A DNA stretch of 64,000 nucleotides from assembly GCF_000371965.1 (NCBI RefSeq), contig NZ_AQUO01000001.1:924001-988000 (forward strand), read 5' to 3'. Below, one piece after another: positions 44,881 through 52,906 of the stretch. The stretch comes from Paracoccus sp. N5. GTDB lineage: Bacteria; Pseudomonadota; Alphaproteobacteria; Rhodobacterales; Rhodobacteraceae. Within the stretch, counting starts at the first letter, position 1; each line of letters starts with the position of its first letter. The notes below the pieces were generated by a model. That model worked only from the letters and a program-made list of their open reading frames with translations. It had not been told where the DNA came from and did no database searches. The translations under genes and the position numbers were made by a program.

Positions 44881-45813
44881 TCAGGTCACATCGAAGAAAT
44901 TAGCATCGATCGAGCGCAGGACATAGGTCTTGTCGATGCGCACGCCGACGCCGTGGTCGATCATCAGCCGCGCCAGCCGGGCGCCGTCGATCAGCACCAC
45001 CCGCTGCTGGACGCGGCGGACGTAGTCCCGCGCGTCCTTGGAAAAGGACGAGGTGGTGACGAAAACGCCCTTGGTGGCGCTTTCGCCGGTCATCGAGCCG
45101 ATGAAGGCCTGAAGCGCCGGGCGGCCGATGGTATTGTCGGGCGCGTAACGCTTGGCCTGGATATAGACGGCGTCGAGGCCGAGCTTGTCCTCGTTCACCA
45201 CGCCGTCGATGCCGCCGTCGCCGGATTTGCCGATGGCCTGCCCCATCTCGGCCCGGCCATCGCCATAGCCCATGGCGAGCAGCAGTTCGACGATCAGACG
45301 CTCGAAGCGGGCGGGGGTGAGGGAGAGAACCTGTTCCAGCAGGTCTTCGGCAAGTGCCGAGTCGATCTCGGAAAATGCCGACTCCATGGCCTCTTCGGGC
45401 GTGGTATTTCCACTCTCAGCAGGTGTCTTTGCCACCGTCGCGACCAGCGTCTCGCCTCCATTGCGGCTTGAGTTCAGCCACGCTTGGAATTCGGGATATT
45501 GGAGCAAGTCGTTCTTGCTGATCTTCTTTGGATTGCGGCCAAGGAGTTCACGCCCCCGCGGTGTCACGGCGTAGCGTGCGCGACCGATCTTTTCGACAAG
45601 ACCAGCCTTGACCAGATAGGTTCGTGCCCATCCGGCCCGATCAGCCACATAGGCCTTGCCGCTGGGCAGCAACCGCTCCATCTGCTCGTCGGACAAGGAG
45701 AAATACTTCTGCAAATCGGGCAGTGCCTGATCCAGACGCTCTCTTTGCTCACCGATCAGCGATAAGACCGGCAGCATGAAATCCTGATAGTTCGGCAGAT
45801 CAGCCCCGCTCAC
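44881..45813 (-). CDS. mrr: Mrr-type restriction endonuclease
   Basis: A 310-residue protein: N-terminal Mrr winged-helix domain (residues 8-90: YQDFMLPVLSLIGEQ, KIGRARYAVTPRGRELL) and C-terminal Mrr_cat domain (ARFERLIVELLLAMGYGDGRA near 165-185; catalytic GDGGIDGVVNEDKLGLD near 200 and VYIQAKRY near 220). E. coli Mrr cuts methylated DNA without a partner methylase. It starts with GTG overlapping the dxs stop by 3 bases, so an immunity gene is coupled to an isoprenoid operon. GC is lower in the N-terminal half: 67 of 120 bases in 45421..45540. Confidence 0.92.
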   Translation of the reverse strand: MSGADLPNYQDFMLPVLSLIGEQRERLDQALPDLQKYFSLSDEQMERLLPSGKAYVADRAGWARTYLVKAGLVEKIGRARYAVTPRGRELLGRNPKKISKNDLLQYPEFQAWLNSSRNGGETLVATVAKTPAESGNTTPEEAMESAFSEIDSALAEDLLEQVLSLTPARFERLIVELLLAMGYGDGRAEMGQAIGKSGDGGIDGVVNEDKLGLDAVYIQAKRYAPDNTIGRPALQAFIGSMTGESATKGVFVTTSSFSKDARDYVRRVQQRVVLIDGARLARLMIDHGVGVRIDKTYVLRSIDANFFDVT

Positions 45814-47735
45814 GCCCGCTTTTCCCCGATCCGGGCGACACCCAGCACCTCGAGCACCTTGGCCTCGATGTCGGGCGCCGACATGCGGGCGCAGCGATAC
45901 ATGGCCTCGGGGCTGGCGTGGTCGATGAAGGTGTCGGGCAGCACCATCTGGCGGAAGCGCAAGCCGCCGTCGAACACGCCCTCGTCGGACAGCAGCTGCG
46001 CCACCAGCGAGCCGAAGCCGCCGACCGCGCCCTCTTCGATGGTGATCAGCGCCTCATGCGTGCGGGCCAGGCGCAGGATCGTCTCGCGGTCCAGCGGCTT
46101 GGCAAAGCGCGCATCGACCACCGTCGGCGCGACGCCGCGCGCCGCCAGCGATTCGCGGGCGCGCATCACCTCGGCCAGGCGGGTGCCGAAGGACAGGATC
46201 GCGACGCGCTTGCCCTCGCAGATCACCCGGGCCTTGCCGATCTCGAGCGGAATGCCGCGCTCGGGCATCTCGACGCCCATGCCCTCGCCGCGCGGATAGC
46301 GGAAGGCGATGGGGCCTTCGTCATGCGCGGCGGCGGTGGCGACCATATGCACCAGCTCGGCCTCGTCGGCGGCGGCCATCACCACGAAACCGGGGAGGTT
46401 CGCGAGGAAGGCAATGTCATAGGCGCCGGCATGGGTCGCGCCATCGGCGCCGACCAGCCCGGCGCGGTCGATGGCAAAGCGCACGGCCAAGCGCTGGATC
46501 GCCACGTCATGCACCACCTGGTCGTAACCACGCTGCAAAAAAGTCGAGTAGAGCGCGCAGAAGGGTTTCATCCCGCCCGCCGCCAGCCCGGCCGCGAAGG
46601 TCACGGCATGTTGTTCCGCAATGCCCACGTCGAAGCAACGGCGCGGGAAACGCTCGGCGAACAGGTTCAGCCCGGTGCCGTCCGGCATCGCCGCCGTCAC
46701 GGCGACGATCTTGTCGTCGCGGCTGGCCTGGTCGACCAGGGCGCGGGCAAAGACCGAGGTATAGCTGGGCGCATTCGATTTCGCCTTGGCCTGGGTGCCG
46801 GTCGCCACGTCGAATTTCGCCGTGGCATGGCCCTTGTCGGCGGCGCGCTCGGCCGGGGCATAGCCCTTGCCCTTCCGGGTCACGGCGTGGATCAGCACCG
46901 GCCCGTCGGCGCGGGCCTTGACCGTGCGCAGAAGCGGCAGCAGCTGGTCGAGGTCATGGCCGTCGACCGGGCCGATATAGGAAAAGCCCAGCTCCTCGAA
47001 CAGGGTGCCGCCGACGGTCATGCCCTTCAGCATTTCCTTGGCACGCTTGGCGCCTTCCTGCATCGGGCCGGGCAGCAGGCTGACGGCGCCCTTGGCCGCG
47101 GCCTTGAGATCCTGGAACGGGCCGCGGGTATAGAGCCGGGTCAGATAGGTCGAAAGCGCCCCGGTCGGGGGCGCGATGGACATCTCGTTGTCGTTCAGGA
47201 TCACGAACAGCCGCTTGCCGAGGTGGCCGGCGTTGTTCAGCGCCTCGAAGGCCATGCCGGCGCTCATGGCGCCGTCGCCGATCACCGCCACGGCATCGCC
47301 GGGATCGCCGCCCAGTTCGCGCGCCATGGCAAAGCCCACGGCCGCGCTGATCGAGGTGGAGGAATGCCCGGCCCCGAATGGGTCATAGGCGCTTTCGCTG
47401 CGCTTGGTGAAGCCGGACAACCCGCCCTCGGTCCGCAGGGTGCGGATGCGGTCGCGGCGCCCGGTCAGGATCTTGTGCGGATAGCACTGATGGCCCACGT
47501 CCCAGATGATCTTGTCGCGCGGCGCGTCAAAGACGGCATGCAGCGCCACGGTCAGCTCGACCACGCCGAGGCCCGCGCCCAGGTGGCCGCCGGTGACCGA
47601 GACCGCGCTGATCGTCTCGGCGCGCAATTCCTCGGCCAGCTGCCGCAATTCGCGATCCGTCAGCGCCTTCAGGTCCGAAGGCAGGGTCACCCGGTCCAGA
47701 ACCGGAGTCGCGGGGCGGTGGTCGTCTTGGGTCAT
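45810..47735 (-). CDS. dxs: 1-Deoxy-D-xylulose-5-phosphate synthase
   Basis: First enzyme of the MEP isoprenoid pathway: condenses pyruvate and glyceraldehyde 3-phosphate using thiamine diphosphate. IWDVGHQCYPHKILTGR near residue 75, the TPP motif VIGDGAMSAGMAFEALNNAG near 150-170, the transketolase domain (FDVGIAEQHAVTFAAGLAAGG near 370-390), and the C-terminal domain (EGAVGGFGSLV near 565). Length 641. It supplies the substrate for ispE/ispA products and for pdxJ. Follows ispA by 24 bases. Confidence 0.98.
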   Translation of the reverse strand: MTQDDHRPATPVLDRVTLPSDLKALTDRELRQLAEELRAETISAVSVTGGHLGAGLGVVELTVALHAVFDAPRDKIIWDVGHQCYPHKILTGRRDRIRTLRTEGGLSGFTKRSESAYDPFGAGHSSTSISAAVGFAMARELGGDPGDAVAVIGDGAMSAGMAFEALNNAGHLGKRLFVILNDNEMSIAPPTGALSTYLTRLYTRGPFQDLKAAAKGAVSLLPGPMQEGAKRAKEMLKGMTVGGTLFEELGFSYIGPVDGHDLDQLLPLLRTVKARADGPVLIHAVTRKGKGYAPAERAADKGHATAKFDVATGTQAKAKSNAPSYTSVFARALVDQASRDDKIVAVTAAMPDGTGLNLFAERFPRRCFDVGIAEQHAVTFAAGLAAGGMKPFCALYSTFLQRGYDQVVHDVAIQRLAVRFAIDRAGLVGADGATHAGAYDIAFLANLPGFVVMAAADEAELVHMVATAAAHDEGPIAFRYPRGEGMGVEMPERGIPLEIGKARVICEGKRVAILSFGTRLAEVMRARESLAARGVAPTVVDARFAKPLDRETILRLARTHEALITIEEGAVGGFGSLVAQLLSDEGVFDGGLRFRQMVLPDTFIDHASPEAMYRCARMSAPDIEAKVLEVLGVARIGEKRA

Positions 47736-47759
47736 GGCTTGCCCCTTTCCGGGCGGGCT

Positions 47760-48623
47760 TCAGGCGTCGCGTTCGATAACGAAACGCGCGAGCTGTCGCA
47801 AGTTTCCGGCGAGCTCGCCATAGGGGTCCAGCGCCGCCTCGGCATGGCGCGCCAGCTTGCGGGCCTTGTCGCGCGCGCCCTCGAGGCCCAAGAGCGACAC
47901 GAAGGTCGCCTTGTTGGCGGCGGAATCCTTGCCGGTGCGCTTGCCGGTCTCTTCCTCGTTGCCGGTCACGTCCAGGATGTCGTCCTGGATCTGGAAGGCC
48001 AGGCCCAGGTTCTTGGCATAGTCCGCCAGCGGCGCCGCATCCTCGCCCGCCATCACCGCCCCCGCCGTGGCCGAGAACTGGATCAGCGCGCCGGTCTTGG
48101 CGCCCTGCAACCGCTTGATCGCGACGATGTCCAGGGGCTCCAGCGCGGTCTCGGCGGCGATGTCCAGCGCCTGGCCCCAGACCATGCCGCGCGCGCCGAT
48201 GGCCTCGGACAGGCCGCGCACCAGCGCCAGCCGCACCTCGGCCGAGCCGACCGCCGGATCGGTCAACAGCCCGAAGGCCAGCGATTGCAGTGCGTCGCCG
48301 GCCAGGATCGCCGTCGCCTCGGACCATTGCACATGCACGGTGGGCAGGCCGCGGCGCAGGTCGTCGTCATCCATCGCCGGCAGGTCGTCATGGACCAGGC
48401 TATAGGCATGCAGCGCCTCGACCGCCGCCGCCACCGGCAGCGATTCCCGGTCGCGCAGGCCGAACAGCCGGGCCGATTCCATCACCAGAAGCGCCCGGAC
48501 GCGCTTGCCGCCGATGCAGGCATAGCGCATCGCATCGGCCAGGTCGCCCGAGGGCAGGCCGGCCATGGCCTCTTGCAGCGCGGCCTGGACCTGCGCCTTC
48601 ACATCCTCGAGCCGGTCCTGCAT
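47760..48623 (-). CDS. ispA: Farnesyl diphosphate synthase
   Basis: Polyprenyl synthetase that chains isopentenyl diphosphate onto allylic diphosphates. First Asp-rich motif LVHDDLPAMDDDDLRRG near residues 75-91, second QIQDDILDVTGNEEETGK near 213-230; KRLQGAKTGALIQFSA between. Length 287 residues fits short-chain (C15) enzymes of the IspA type. ATG 48623 overlaps the xseB stop by one base; a GTG lies one codon earlier. Confidence 0.95.
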   Translation of the reverse strand: MQDRLEDVKAQVQAALQEAMAGLPSGDLADAMRYACIGGKRVRALLVMESARLFGLRDRESLPVAAAVEALHAYSLVHDDLPAMDDDDLRRGLPTVHVQWSEATAILAGDALQSLAFGLLTDPAVGSAEVRLALVRGLSEAIGARGMVWGQALDIAAETALEPLDIVAIKRLQGAKTGALIQFSATAGAVMAGEDAAPLADYAKNLGLAFQIQDDILDVTGNEEETGKRTGKDSAANKATFVSLLGLEGARDKARKLARHAEAALDPYGELAGNLRQLARFVIERDA

Positions 48624-48859
48624 CACAGCCCCTCGACCGGCACGGTCCCGGTGGGCTGGCCGCCGGCGGCCAGGGTGATCTTCTCGACCCGCTCCTCGGC
48701 GGCGCGCAGCACCTTGTCGCAATGCGCGCGCAGCTTGGCGCCGCGTTCGTAAAGCGCGATGGATTCCTCCAAGGTCGCCTCGCCATGCTCCAGCCGGCCG
48801 ACCGTGGCCTCAAGCTCCTTCATCGCCTCTTCAAAGGACATCATCTCGATCTCGGTCAC
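48623..48859 (-). CDS. xseB: Exodeoxyribonuclease VII small subunit
   Basis: A 78-residue helical protein: MSFEEAMKELEATVGRLEHG, then TLEESIALYERGAKLRAHCDKVL near 29-52, the XseB signature. It forms the small subunit of ExoVII, which degrades single-stranded DNA. Pairing with ispA and dxs is a widespread conserved arrangement. GTG start overlaps the HDAC-like gene stop. The large subunit gene is not in this window. Confidence 0.95.
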   Translation of the reverse strand: MTEIEMMSFEEAMKELEATVGRLEHGEATLEESIALYERGAKLRAHCDKVLRAAEERVEKITLAAGGQPTGTVPVEGL

Positions 48860-49773
48860 GCGGCGGTCTCCCTCAGCACTGCGACATGGGCACGCGCCGA
48901 GCGGCCCAAAGCGCCGAGATCATAGCCGCCTTCCAGCGCAGACACCACCGGGGCCGAACAGGCGGCGGCGGTATCGCAGATCATCCGGGTAATGGCGGTG
49001 AAATCGCTCTCGTCCCACATGAGCCCGGCCAGCGGATCCTCGGCATGGGCATCGAAGCCGGCCGAGACCAGGATCAGCTGCGGCCGCCAGGCCTCGACCC
49101 GGGCACACAGGCTGCGCCAGATCGCGCGCGCCGCATCGCCGCCGCTGCCGGCGGCCAGCGGCACATTCGCCACCTGGCCATGCGCCCCGGTCTCCGAGGC
49201 GGCCCCGGTGCCGGGGTAAAGCGGCGACTGGTGGGTCGAGACGAACAGCGCCCGCGCCTCGTCCCACAGCACGTCCTGGGTGCCGTTGCCGTGATGCACG
49301 TCGAAATCCAGCACCGCCACGCGGTCCAGCCCGTGATGCTCCAGCGCCCGCTTCGCCCCGATCGCGACCGAGGACAGGATGCAGAAGCCCATCGGCTTCA
49401 TGCGCTCGGCATGATGGCCGGGCGGACGCATGGCGATGAAGGCATTGGGCGCCTGGCCCGCCAGCACGGCATCGACGGCGGCGCAGACCCCGCCCGCGGC
49501 ATGGCGCGCCGCCAGCAGGCTGCCCGGCGCCAGATAGGTGTCCGAATCCAGCATCGCCCAGCCCTCGGCCGGCTGCTTGCGGCGCAGCATGGCCAGGTAT
49601 TCCGGCGGATGCGCGCGCAGCAGGTCGGCCTCGGCCGCCTCCGGTGCCGTGCGCCGCTCCAGTTCCAGCCCGTCCAGGGCCGCCAGGACCGCATCCAGCC
49701 GCGCCACCTGCTCGGGGTGGCTGGGCGGCGTCACATGCGCCTGTCCCGAGGCATGGGTGTAAAGCAATGTCAT
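48856..49773 (-). CDS. Histone-deacetylase-family (class II-like) zinc amidohydrolase
   Basis: A 305-residue arginase/deacetylase-fold enzyme. Zinc and catalytic motifs: AMRPPGHHAERM near residue 118 (tandem His), LDFDVHHGNGTQD near 158, STHQSPLYPGTG near 182, SAGFDAHAEDPLAG near 238, LEGGYDLGAL near 285. Bacterial members deacetylate acetyl-polyamines or other small substrates rather than histones. First gene of the run to xseB, ispA, dxs and mrr, with 4-base coupling to xseB. ATG 49773 is chosen because conserved sequence begins MTLLYTHASGQAH. Confidence 0.92.
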   Translation of the reverse strand: MTLLYTHASGQAHVTPPSHPEQVARLDAVLAALDGLELERRTAPEAAEADLLRAHPPEYLAMLRRKQPAEGWAMLDSDTYLAPGSLLAARHAAGGVCAAVDAVLAGQAPNAFIAMRPPGHHAERMKPMGFCILSSVAIGAKRALEHHGLDRVAVLDFDVHHGNGTQDVLWDEARALFVSTHQSPLYPGTGAASETGAHGQVANVPLAAGSGGDAARAIWRSLCARVEAWRPQLILVSAGFDAHAEDPLAGLMWDESDFTAITRMICDTAAACSAPVVSALEGGYDLGALGRSARAHVAVLRETAA

Positions 49774-49872
49774 CGGCCAAGGATTATGGGCCGCCCCCCG
49801 CCCCGGCAAGCAAATCTTCCGCGACCTGCCGAAATCGACGCCCCGGGGTTGAACCGCGGCCCCCGGGACTTG

Positions 49873-49900
49873 TTCTCTTTTGTGCAAATATCCTCGGGGG
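49873..49900 (-). repeat. Dispersed GTATTTG element, copy D (variant)
   Basis: The minus strand reads CGAGGATATTTGCACAAAAG then AGAA: the core is GGATATTTG instead of GGGTATTTG, with an A-rich arm. It directly follows the mtaB terminator hairpin, at the 3' end of the dapF-mtaB transcript. Confidence 0.55.
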
Positions 49901-49901
49901 T

Positions 49902-49923
49902 CCGGGGGTCCGAGGACCCCCGG
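49902..49923 (-). terminator. Hairpin after mtaB
   Basis: CCGGGGGT and ACCCCCGG form an 8-bp stem with a CCGAGG loop (written on the plus strand) 16 bases after the mtaB stop. The following minus-strand sequence is C-rich and then enters the dispersed element, not a T-run. Confidence 0.6.
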
Positions 49924-49938
49924 CGCGACGGCGAAGGA

Positions 49939-51201
49939 TCAGGCCGTCAGCCGCTGCCCGTCATGCCCGGCGATGCGCAATTCGACCAGCGTGCCCTCGG
50001 GCATGTCGCGGTCGAAGGCGACCTCGGTGAAATGCTCGGTCCGGCCCAGGCGCGGCCCCTCGGTCAGCACCATGCGGCTCTGCCCGATCTCGCCCGCCAG
50101 ATGCCGCAGCAGCGCCGCGTCACCCGCGGCCCGCAGCCGGGCGGCACGCTCCTTGATCGCCGGTCCCGGCACGCGCGGCATCCGCGCCGCCGGCGTGCCC
50201 TTCCTCGCCGAATAGGGAAACACATGCAGGAAGGTCAGGCCGCAATCGCCGACCAGCTTCAGGCTGTTCTCGAACATCGCCTCGGTCTCGGTCGGGAAGC
50301 CGGCGATGATGTCGGCGCCGAAGACGATGCCCGGCCGCAGCTTGCGGGCATCCTCGCAGAAGCGGATGGCGTCGTCGCGCAGGTGCCGGCGCTTCATCCG
50401 CTTCAGGATCATGTCGTCGCCGGCCTGCAGGGACAGGTGCAGATGCGGCATCAGCCGCGGCTCCGAGGCGATGGCCAGCATCAGGTTCTCATCCGCCTCG
50501 ATCGAATCGATGCTGGAAATCCGCAGCCGCGGCAGGTCCGGCACCAGCCGCAGGATGCGCATCACCAGATCGCCCAGCCGCGGCGTCCCCGGCAGGTCCG
50601 CCCCCCATGAGGTCAGGTCCACCCCGGTCAGCACCACCTCGTTGAAGCCGCGATCCCGCAGCCGCCTGATCTGGTCCACCACCACCCCCGCCGGCACGGA
50701 ACGTGAATTGCCGCGGCCATAGGGGATGATGCAAAAGGTGCAGCGATGGTCGCAGCCGTTCTGCACCTGCACATAGGCCCGGTGCCGGCCGAAGCCGTCG
50801 ATCAGGTGGCCGGCGGTTTCCTTGACCGACATGATGTCGTCGACCTGCACCTTCTCGGTCTTGCCGATCAGGTCGGGGGCCTGCATCCGCTGCCAGGTCT
50901 CGGGCAGCATCTTTTCATGGTTGCCGATGACCCGGCTGACCTCGGCCATGGCGGCGAAGGTCTCGGGCTCGGTCTGGGCCGCGCAGCCGGTGACGATGAC
51001 CGGGGCGCCGGGGTTCTCGCGCGCCAGCCGGCGGATTTCCTGCCGCGCCTTGCGCACCGCCTCGGCCGTCACCGCGCAGGTGTTCACGATCACCGCCCCG
51101 CCCAGCCCGGCGGCCTCGGCCATCTCGCGCATCGCCTCGGTCTCATAGGCGTTCAGCCGGCAGCCAAGGGTCGCGAACACGGGCGCCTTCAGATCCTTCA
51201 T
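49939..51201 (-). CDS. mtaB: tRNA t6A37 methylthiotransferase MtaB
   Basis: Radical-SAM enzyme that converts t6A37 to ms2t6A37 in tRNA; its substrate base is first made by the Sua5 pathway (see 9962). N-terminal UPF0004 domain with three cluster Cys (LGCRLNAYE, NTCAVT, TGCAAQ, residues 12-78), radical-SAM motif GCDHRCTFCIIPYGRG near 148-163, TRAM-like C-terminus. Length 420. ATG 51201 overlaps the dapF stop by 4 bases, a typical rhodobacterial pair. Confidence 0.95.
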   Translation of the reverse strand: MKDLKAPVFATLGCRLNAYETEAMREMAEAAGLGGAVIVNTCAVTAEAVRKARQEIRRLARENPGAPVIVTGCAAQTEPETFAAMAEVSRVIGNHEKMLPETWQRMQAPDLIGKTEKVQVDDIMSVKETAGHLIDGFGRHRAYVQVQNGCDHRCTFCIIPYGRGNSRSVPAGVVVDQIRRLRDRGFNEVVLTGVDLTSWGADLPGTPRLGDLVMRILRLVPDLPRLRISSIDSIEADENLMLAIASEPRLMPHLHLSLQAGDDMILKRMKRRHLRDDAIRFCEDARKLRPGIVFGADIIAGFPTETEAMFENSLKLVGDCGLTFLHVFPYSARKGTPAARMPRVPGPAIKERAARLRAAGDAALLRHLAGEIGQSRMVLTEGPRLGRTEHFTEVAFDRDMPEGTLVELRIAGHDGQRLTA

Positions 51202-52025
51202 CCGCGCCAGACCCCGTCGAAGACATGCGCGGTCGGGCCGGTCATCCAGACCCCGTCCTCGCGCCAGTCGATTTCCAGCTGCCCGCCGGGGACGTTCACC
51301 CTGACCCGCCGCCCGGTCAACCCGCGCCGCGCCGCCGCCACCACCGCCGCGCAGGAACAGGACCCCGAGGCCAGGGTGATGCCGGTGCCGCGTTCCCAGA
51401 TGCGCAGGATGATCTCGCTGTCCGAGACGACCTGCACGAGCTCGACATTGGCGCGCTGCGGGTAAAGCGGATGATGCTCATGCGCCGGGCCGAAACGGTC
51501 CAGCTCGACCGCCGCCGCGTCGGGCACGAAGAAGGTCATGTGCGGATTGCCCATGCCGGTCGCCACCGGATTGCCCTCGACGGGCAGGTGCAGCGTATCG
51601 ACATCCTCGGCCAGCGGGATCCGCGCCCAGTCCAGCACCGGGGCGCCCATGTTGACGCGGGTCAGGCGGTTGCCCGCATCCTCGGCCGCAAGCACGGCAT
51701 GGTCGGTGGCCAGCCGCAGCGCCGAGGCGCCCGATTCGTCCATCAGGAAACGCGCGACGCAGCGCGTGGCATTGCCGCAGGCTGCCGAGCGCGAGCCGTC
51801 CGCATTGAAGAACACCAGCCGCGCATCGGCATTCTCGCCGGGCAGGATGACGGCCAGCTGGTCGAAGCCGACGCCGCGGTGGCGGTCGGCCATGGCGGCG
51901 ACGGTCGCGGCATCGGGCAGCGCGCCGGTGCGGCGGCCGTCGACGACCACGAAATCATTGCCGAGCCCGTGCATCTTCATGAAGGGCCGAGAGGTGCCCA
52001 GTCCGGGGTTTTGCTGGTGTTCCAT
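51198..52025 (-). CDS. dapF: Diaminopimelate epimerase
   Basis: Converts L,L- to meso-diaminopimelate for lysine and peptidoglycan. MKMHGLGNDFVVVDGR near residue 16-31, first catalytic Cys in SAACGNATRCVARF near 80, GMGNPHMTFFV near 160. In the second active-site loop, where E. coli has ERGAGETRACGSGACA, this protein reads ERGTGITLASGSCSCA: the catalytic Cys position is Ser, with an additional Cys three residues later. Either the lineage uses another Cys or activity is altered. Start 52025 gives a 15-residue extension; ATG 51980 is an alternative. Confidence 0.93.
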   Translation of the reverse strand: MEHQQNPGLGTSRPFMKMHGLGNDFVVVDGRRTGALPDAATVAAMADRHRGVGFDQLAVILPGENADARLVFFNADGSRSAACGNATRCVARFLMDESGASALRLATDHAVLAAEDAGNRLTRVNMGAPVLDWARIPLAEDVDTLHLPVEGNPVATGMGNPHMTFFVPDAAAVELDRFGPAHEHHPLYPQRANVELVQVVSDSEIILRIWERGTGITLASGSCSCAAVVAAARRGLTGRRVRVNVPGGQLEIDWREDGVWMTGPTAHVFDGVWRG

Positions 52026-52079
52026 GCAGCCCCTTTACGCCCGCCGCGAAGTTTTTGCCAGAGGCGGCGTTTTTTCCGC

Positions 52080-52108
52080 TTGACCCTGTCAGCCGCCGAC
52101 CGTAGTTA
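52080..52108 (+). promoter_or_regulatory. Promoter of tRNA-Lys
   Basis: TTGACC (52080..52085), a 17-base spacer and TAGTTA (52103..52108), with the tRNA starting 15 bases further on. Position and spacing fit a housekeeping promoter. Confidence 0.7.
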
Positions 52109-52122
52109 GCCCCCCGTGCGAT

Positions 52123-52198
52123 GGGCCCGTAGCTCAGTTGGTAGAGCAACTGACTTTTAATCAGTGGGTCACAGGTTCGAATCCTGTCGGGCTCACCA
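52123..52198 (+). tRNA. tRNA-Lys (anticodon TTT)
   Basis: Complete 76-base cloverleaf: acceptor GGGCCCG / CGGGCTC (one G-T pair), D-arm GCTC-AGTTGGTA-GAGC, anticodon arm ACTGA-CTTTTAA-TCAGT (anticodon TTT), T-arm ACAGG-TTCGAAT-CCTGT, discriminator A, encoded CCA. Divergent from dapF. Confidence 0.98.
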
Positions 52199-52233
52199 CT
52201 GAACTTCCTTACATGACAAGCGGTTACGAGAAA

Positions 52234-52252
52234 CTGCCTGCGAGGCGGTTTT
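52234..52252 (+). terminator. Terminator of tRNA-Lys
   Basis: CTGCCT-GCG-AGGCGG (52234..52248) is a 6-bp stem with one G-T pair and a 3-base loop, followed by TTTT. It lies 36 bases after the tRNA end. Confidence 0.65.
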
Positions 52253-52291
52253 AGCGCCAACAAGGCGTCAGCGGATAGCCAGCGGGCATTT

Positions 52292-52475
52292 TCACGGTGA
52301 TGCCCTGGCGGTAGATTCGAGCCAGCGCGCCGCGCGCCAACCGGCGGCAATGGCCTCGGCCTCATCGCAAAACCAGCGCTCGCCTCTGCTTAGGCCGGCG
52401 ACCAGGGCGTGTGATAGATTCGTTCGCCCTTTTTGGAGATGCTGCTCTTGATCGGGCAGCCATCGCCCAGCGGTC
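52292..52475 (-). pseudogene. Remnant of a nuclease-type gene (C-terminal 'sunset' domain), frameshifted
   Basis: On the minus strand one frame reads GDGCPIKSSISKKGERIYHTP then WSPA and stops. After a frame change the sequence continues SRGERWFCDEAEAIAAGWRAAR and ends at 52292. Together these are the recognisable C-terminal Cys-x-I-K ... GERIYH ... GERWFC-x-EAEA-x-AAGW domain found at the end of thermonuclease-family and similar exported proteins. The N-terminal part is missing and the frame is broken, so this is a relic. The rest of the 440-base gap (52253..52291, 52476..52638) shows nothing I recognise. Confidence 0.65.
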
Positions 52476-52638
52476 GCGGAAGGCATTGCCTCGATGGATT
52501 ACAGCCCATGCGTCAACCGGACCACGCGGACGATGGCGCGTCGGGCCGCGACGACGGCCGGTTCCCGGATAGAAGCGGTTTGCGATTCGGCCCCTCCGAG
52601 CGCGCAGGGCTGGTCGGCCGACCGCAGCCACGCCGCCG

Positions 52639-52875
52639 TCAGAACGCCTTGAAGGTCATCGTGGTCAGCGTGCGCACGATGTCCGGGATGTCGAACAGGT
52701 TTTCCGACAGGAAATGGCCCACGTCCTTGTCCTCGGGGACATAGATCTTGGCCAGCAGGTCGTATTCGCCCGAGGTCGAGTAAAGCTCGCTGACGATCTC
52801 GCGGTCATAGATCGCGTCGGCGACCTCGTAGGTCTTGCCGGGGGTGCAACGGAACTGGACGAAAACCGGGCGCAT
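52639..52875 (-). CDS. Stand-alone Lrp/AsnC ligand-binding (RAM) domain protein
   Basis: A 78-residue protein that is entirely the RAM domain: VFVQFRCTPGKTYEVADAIYDREIVSELYSTSGEYDLLAKIYVPED. There is no helix-turn-helix. Such small proteins form rings and bind amino acids; they may modulate full-length Lrp proteins or have other sensing roles. It lies 31 bases after the MATE gene in the same direction, so co-transcription is likely. Confidence 0.9.
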   Translation of the reverse strand: MRPVFVQFRCTPGKTYEVADAIYDREIVSELYSTSGEYDLLAKIYVPEDKDVGHFLSENLFDIPDIVRTLTTMTFKAF

Positions 52876-52906
52876 GAGCGGGCCTCCTGACTTCTGCGGC
52901 GGCAGG

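Noticed and set aside
45918..48752. 944-codon plus-strand open frame opposite dxs and ispA
   Set aside because: Shadow of dxs/ispA; no recognisable domain and no ribosome site.
44881..49773. A complete defence island around mrr
   Set aside because: No methylase, helicase, toxin-antitoxin or phage genes are near; neighbours are isoprenoid and housekeeping genes.
52362..52631. 89-codon minus-strand open frame after tRNA-Lys
   Set aside because: It crosses the nuclease relic in the wrong frame; the conserved residues are in the other two frames.
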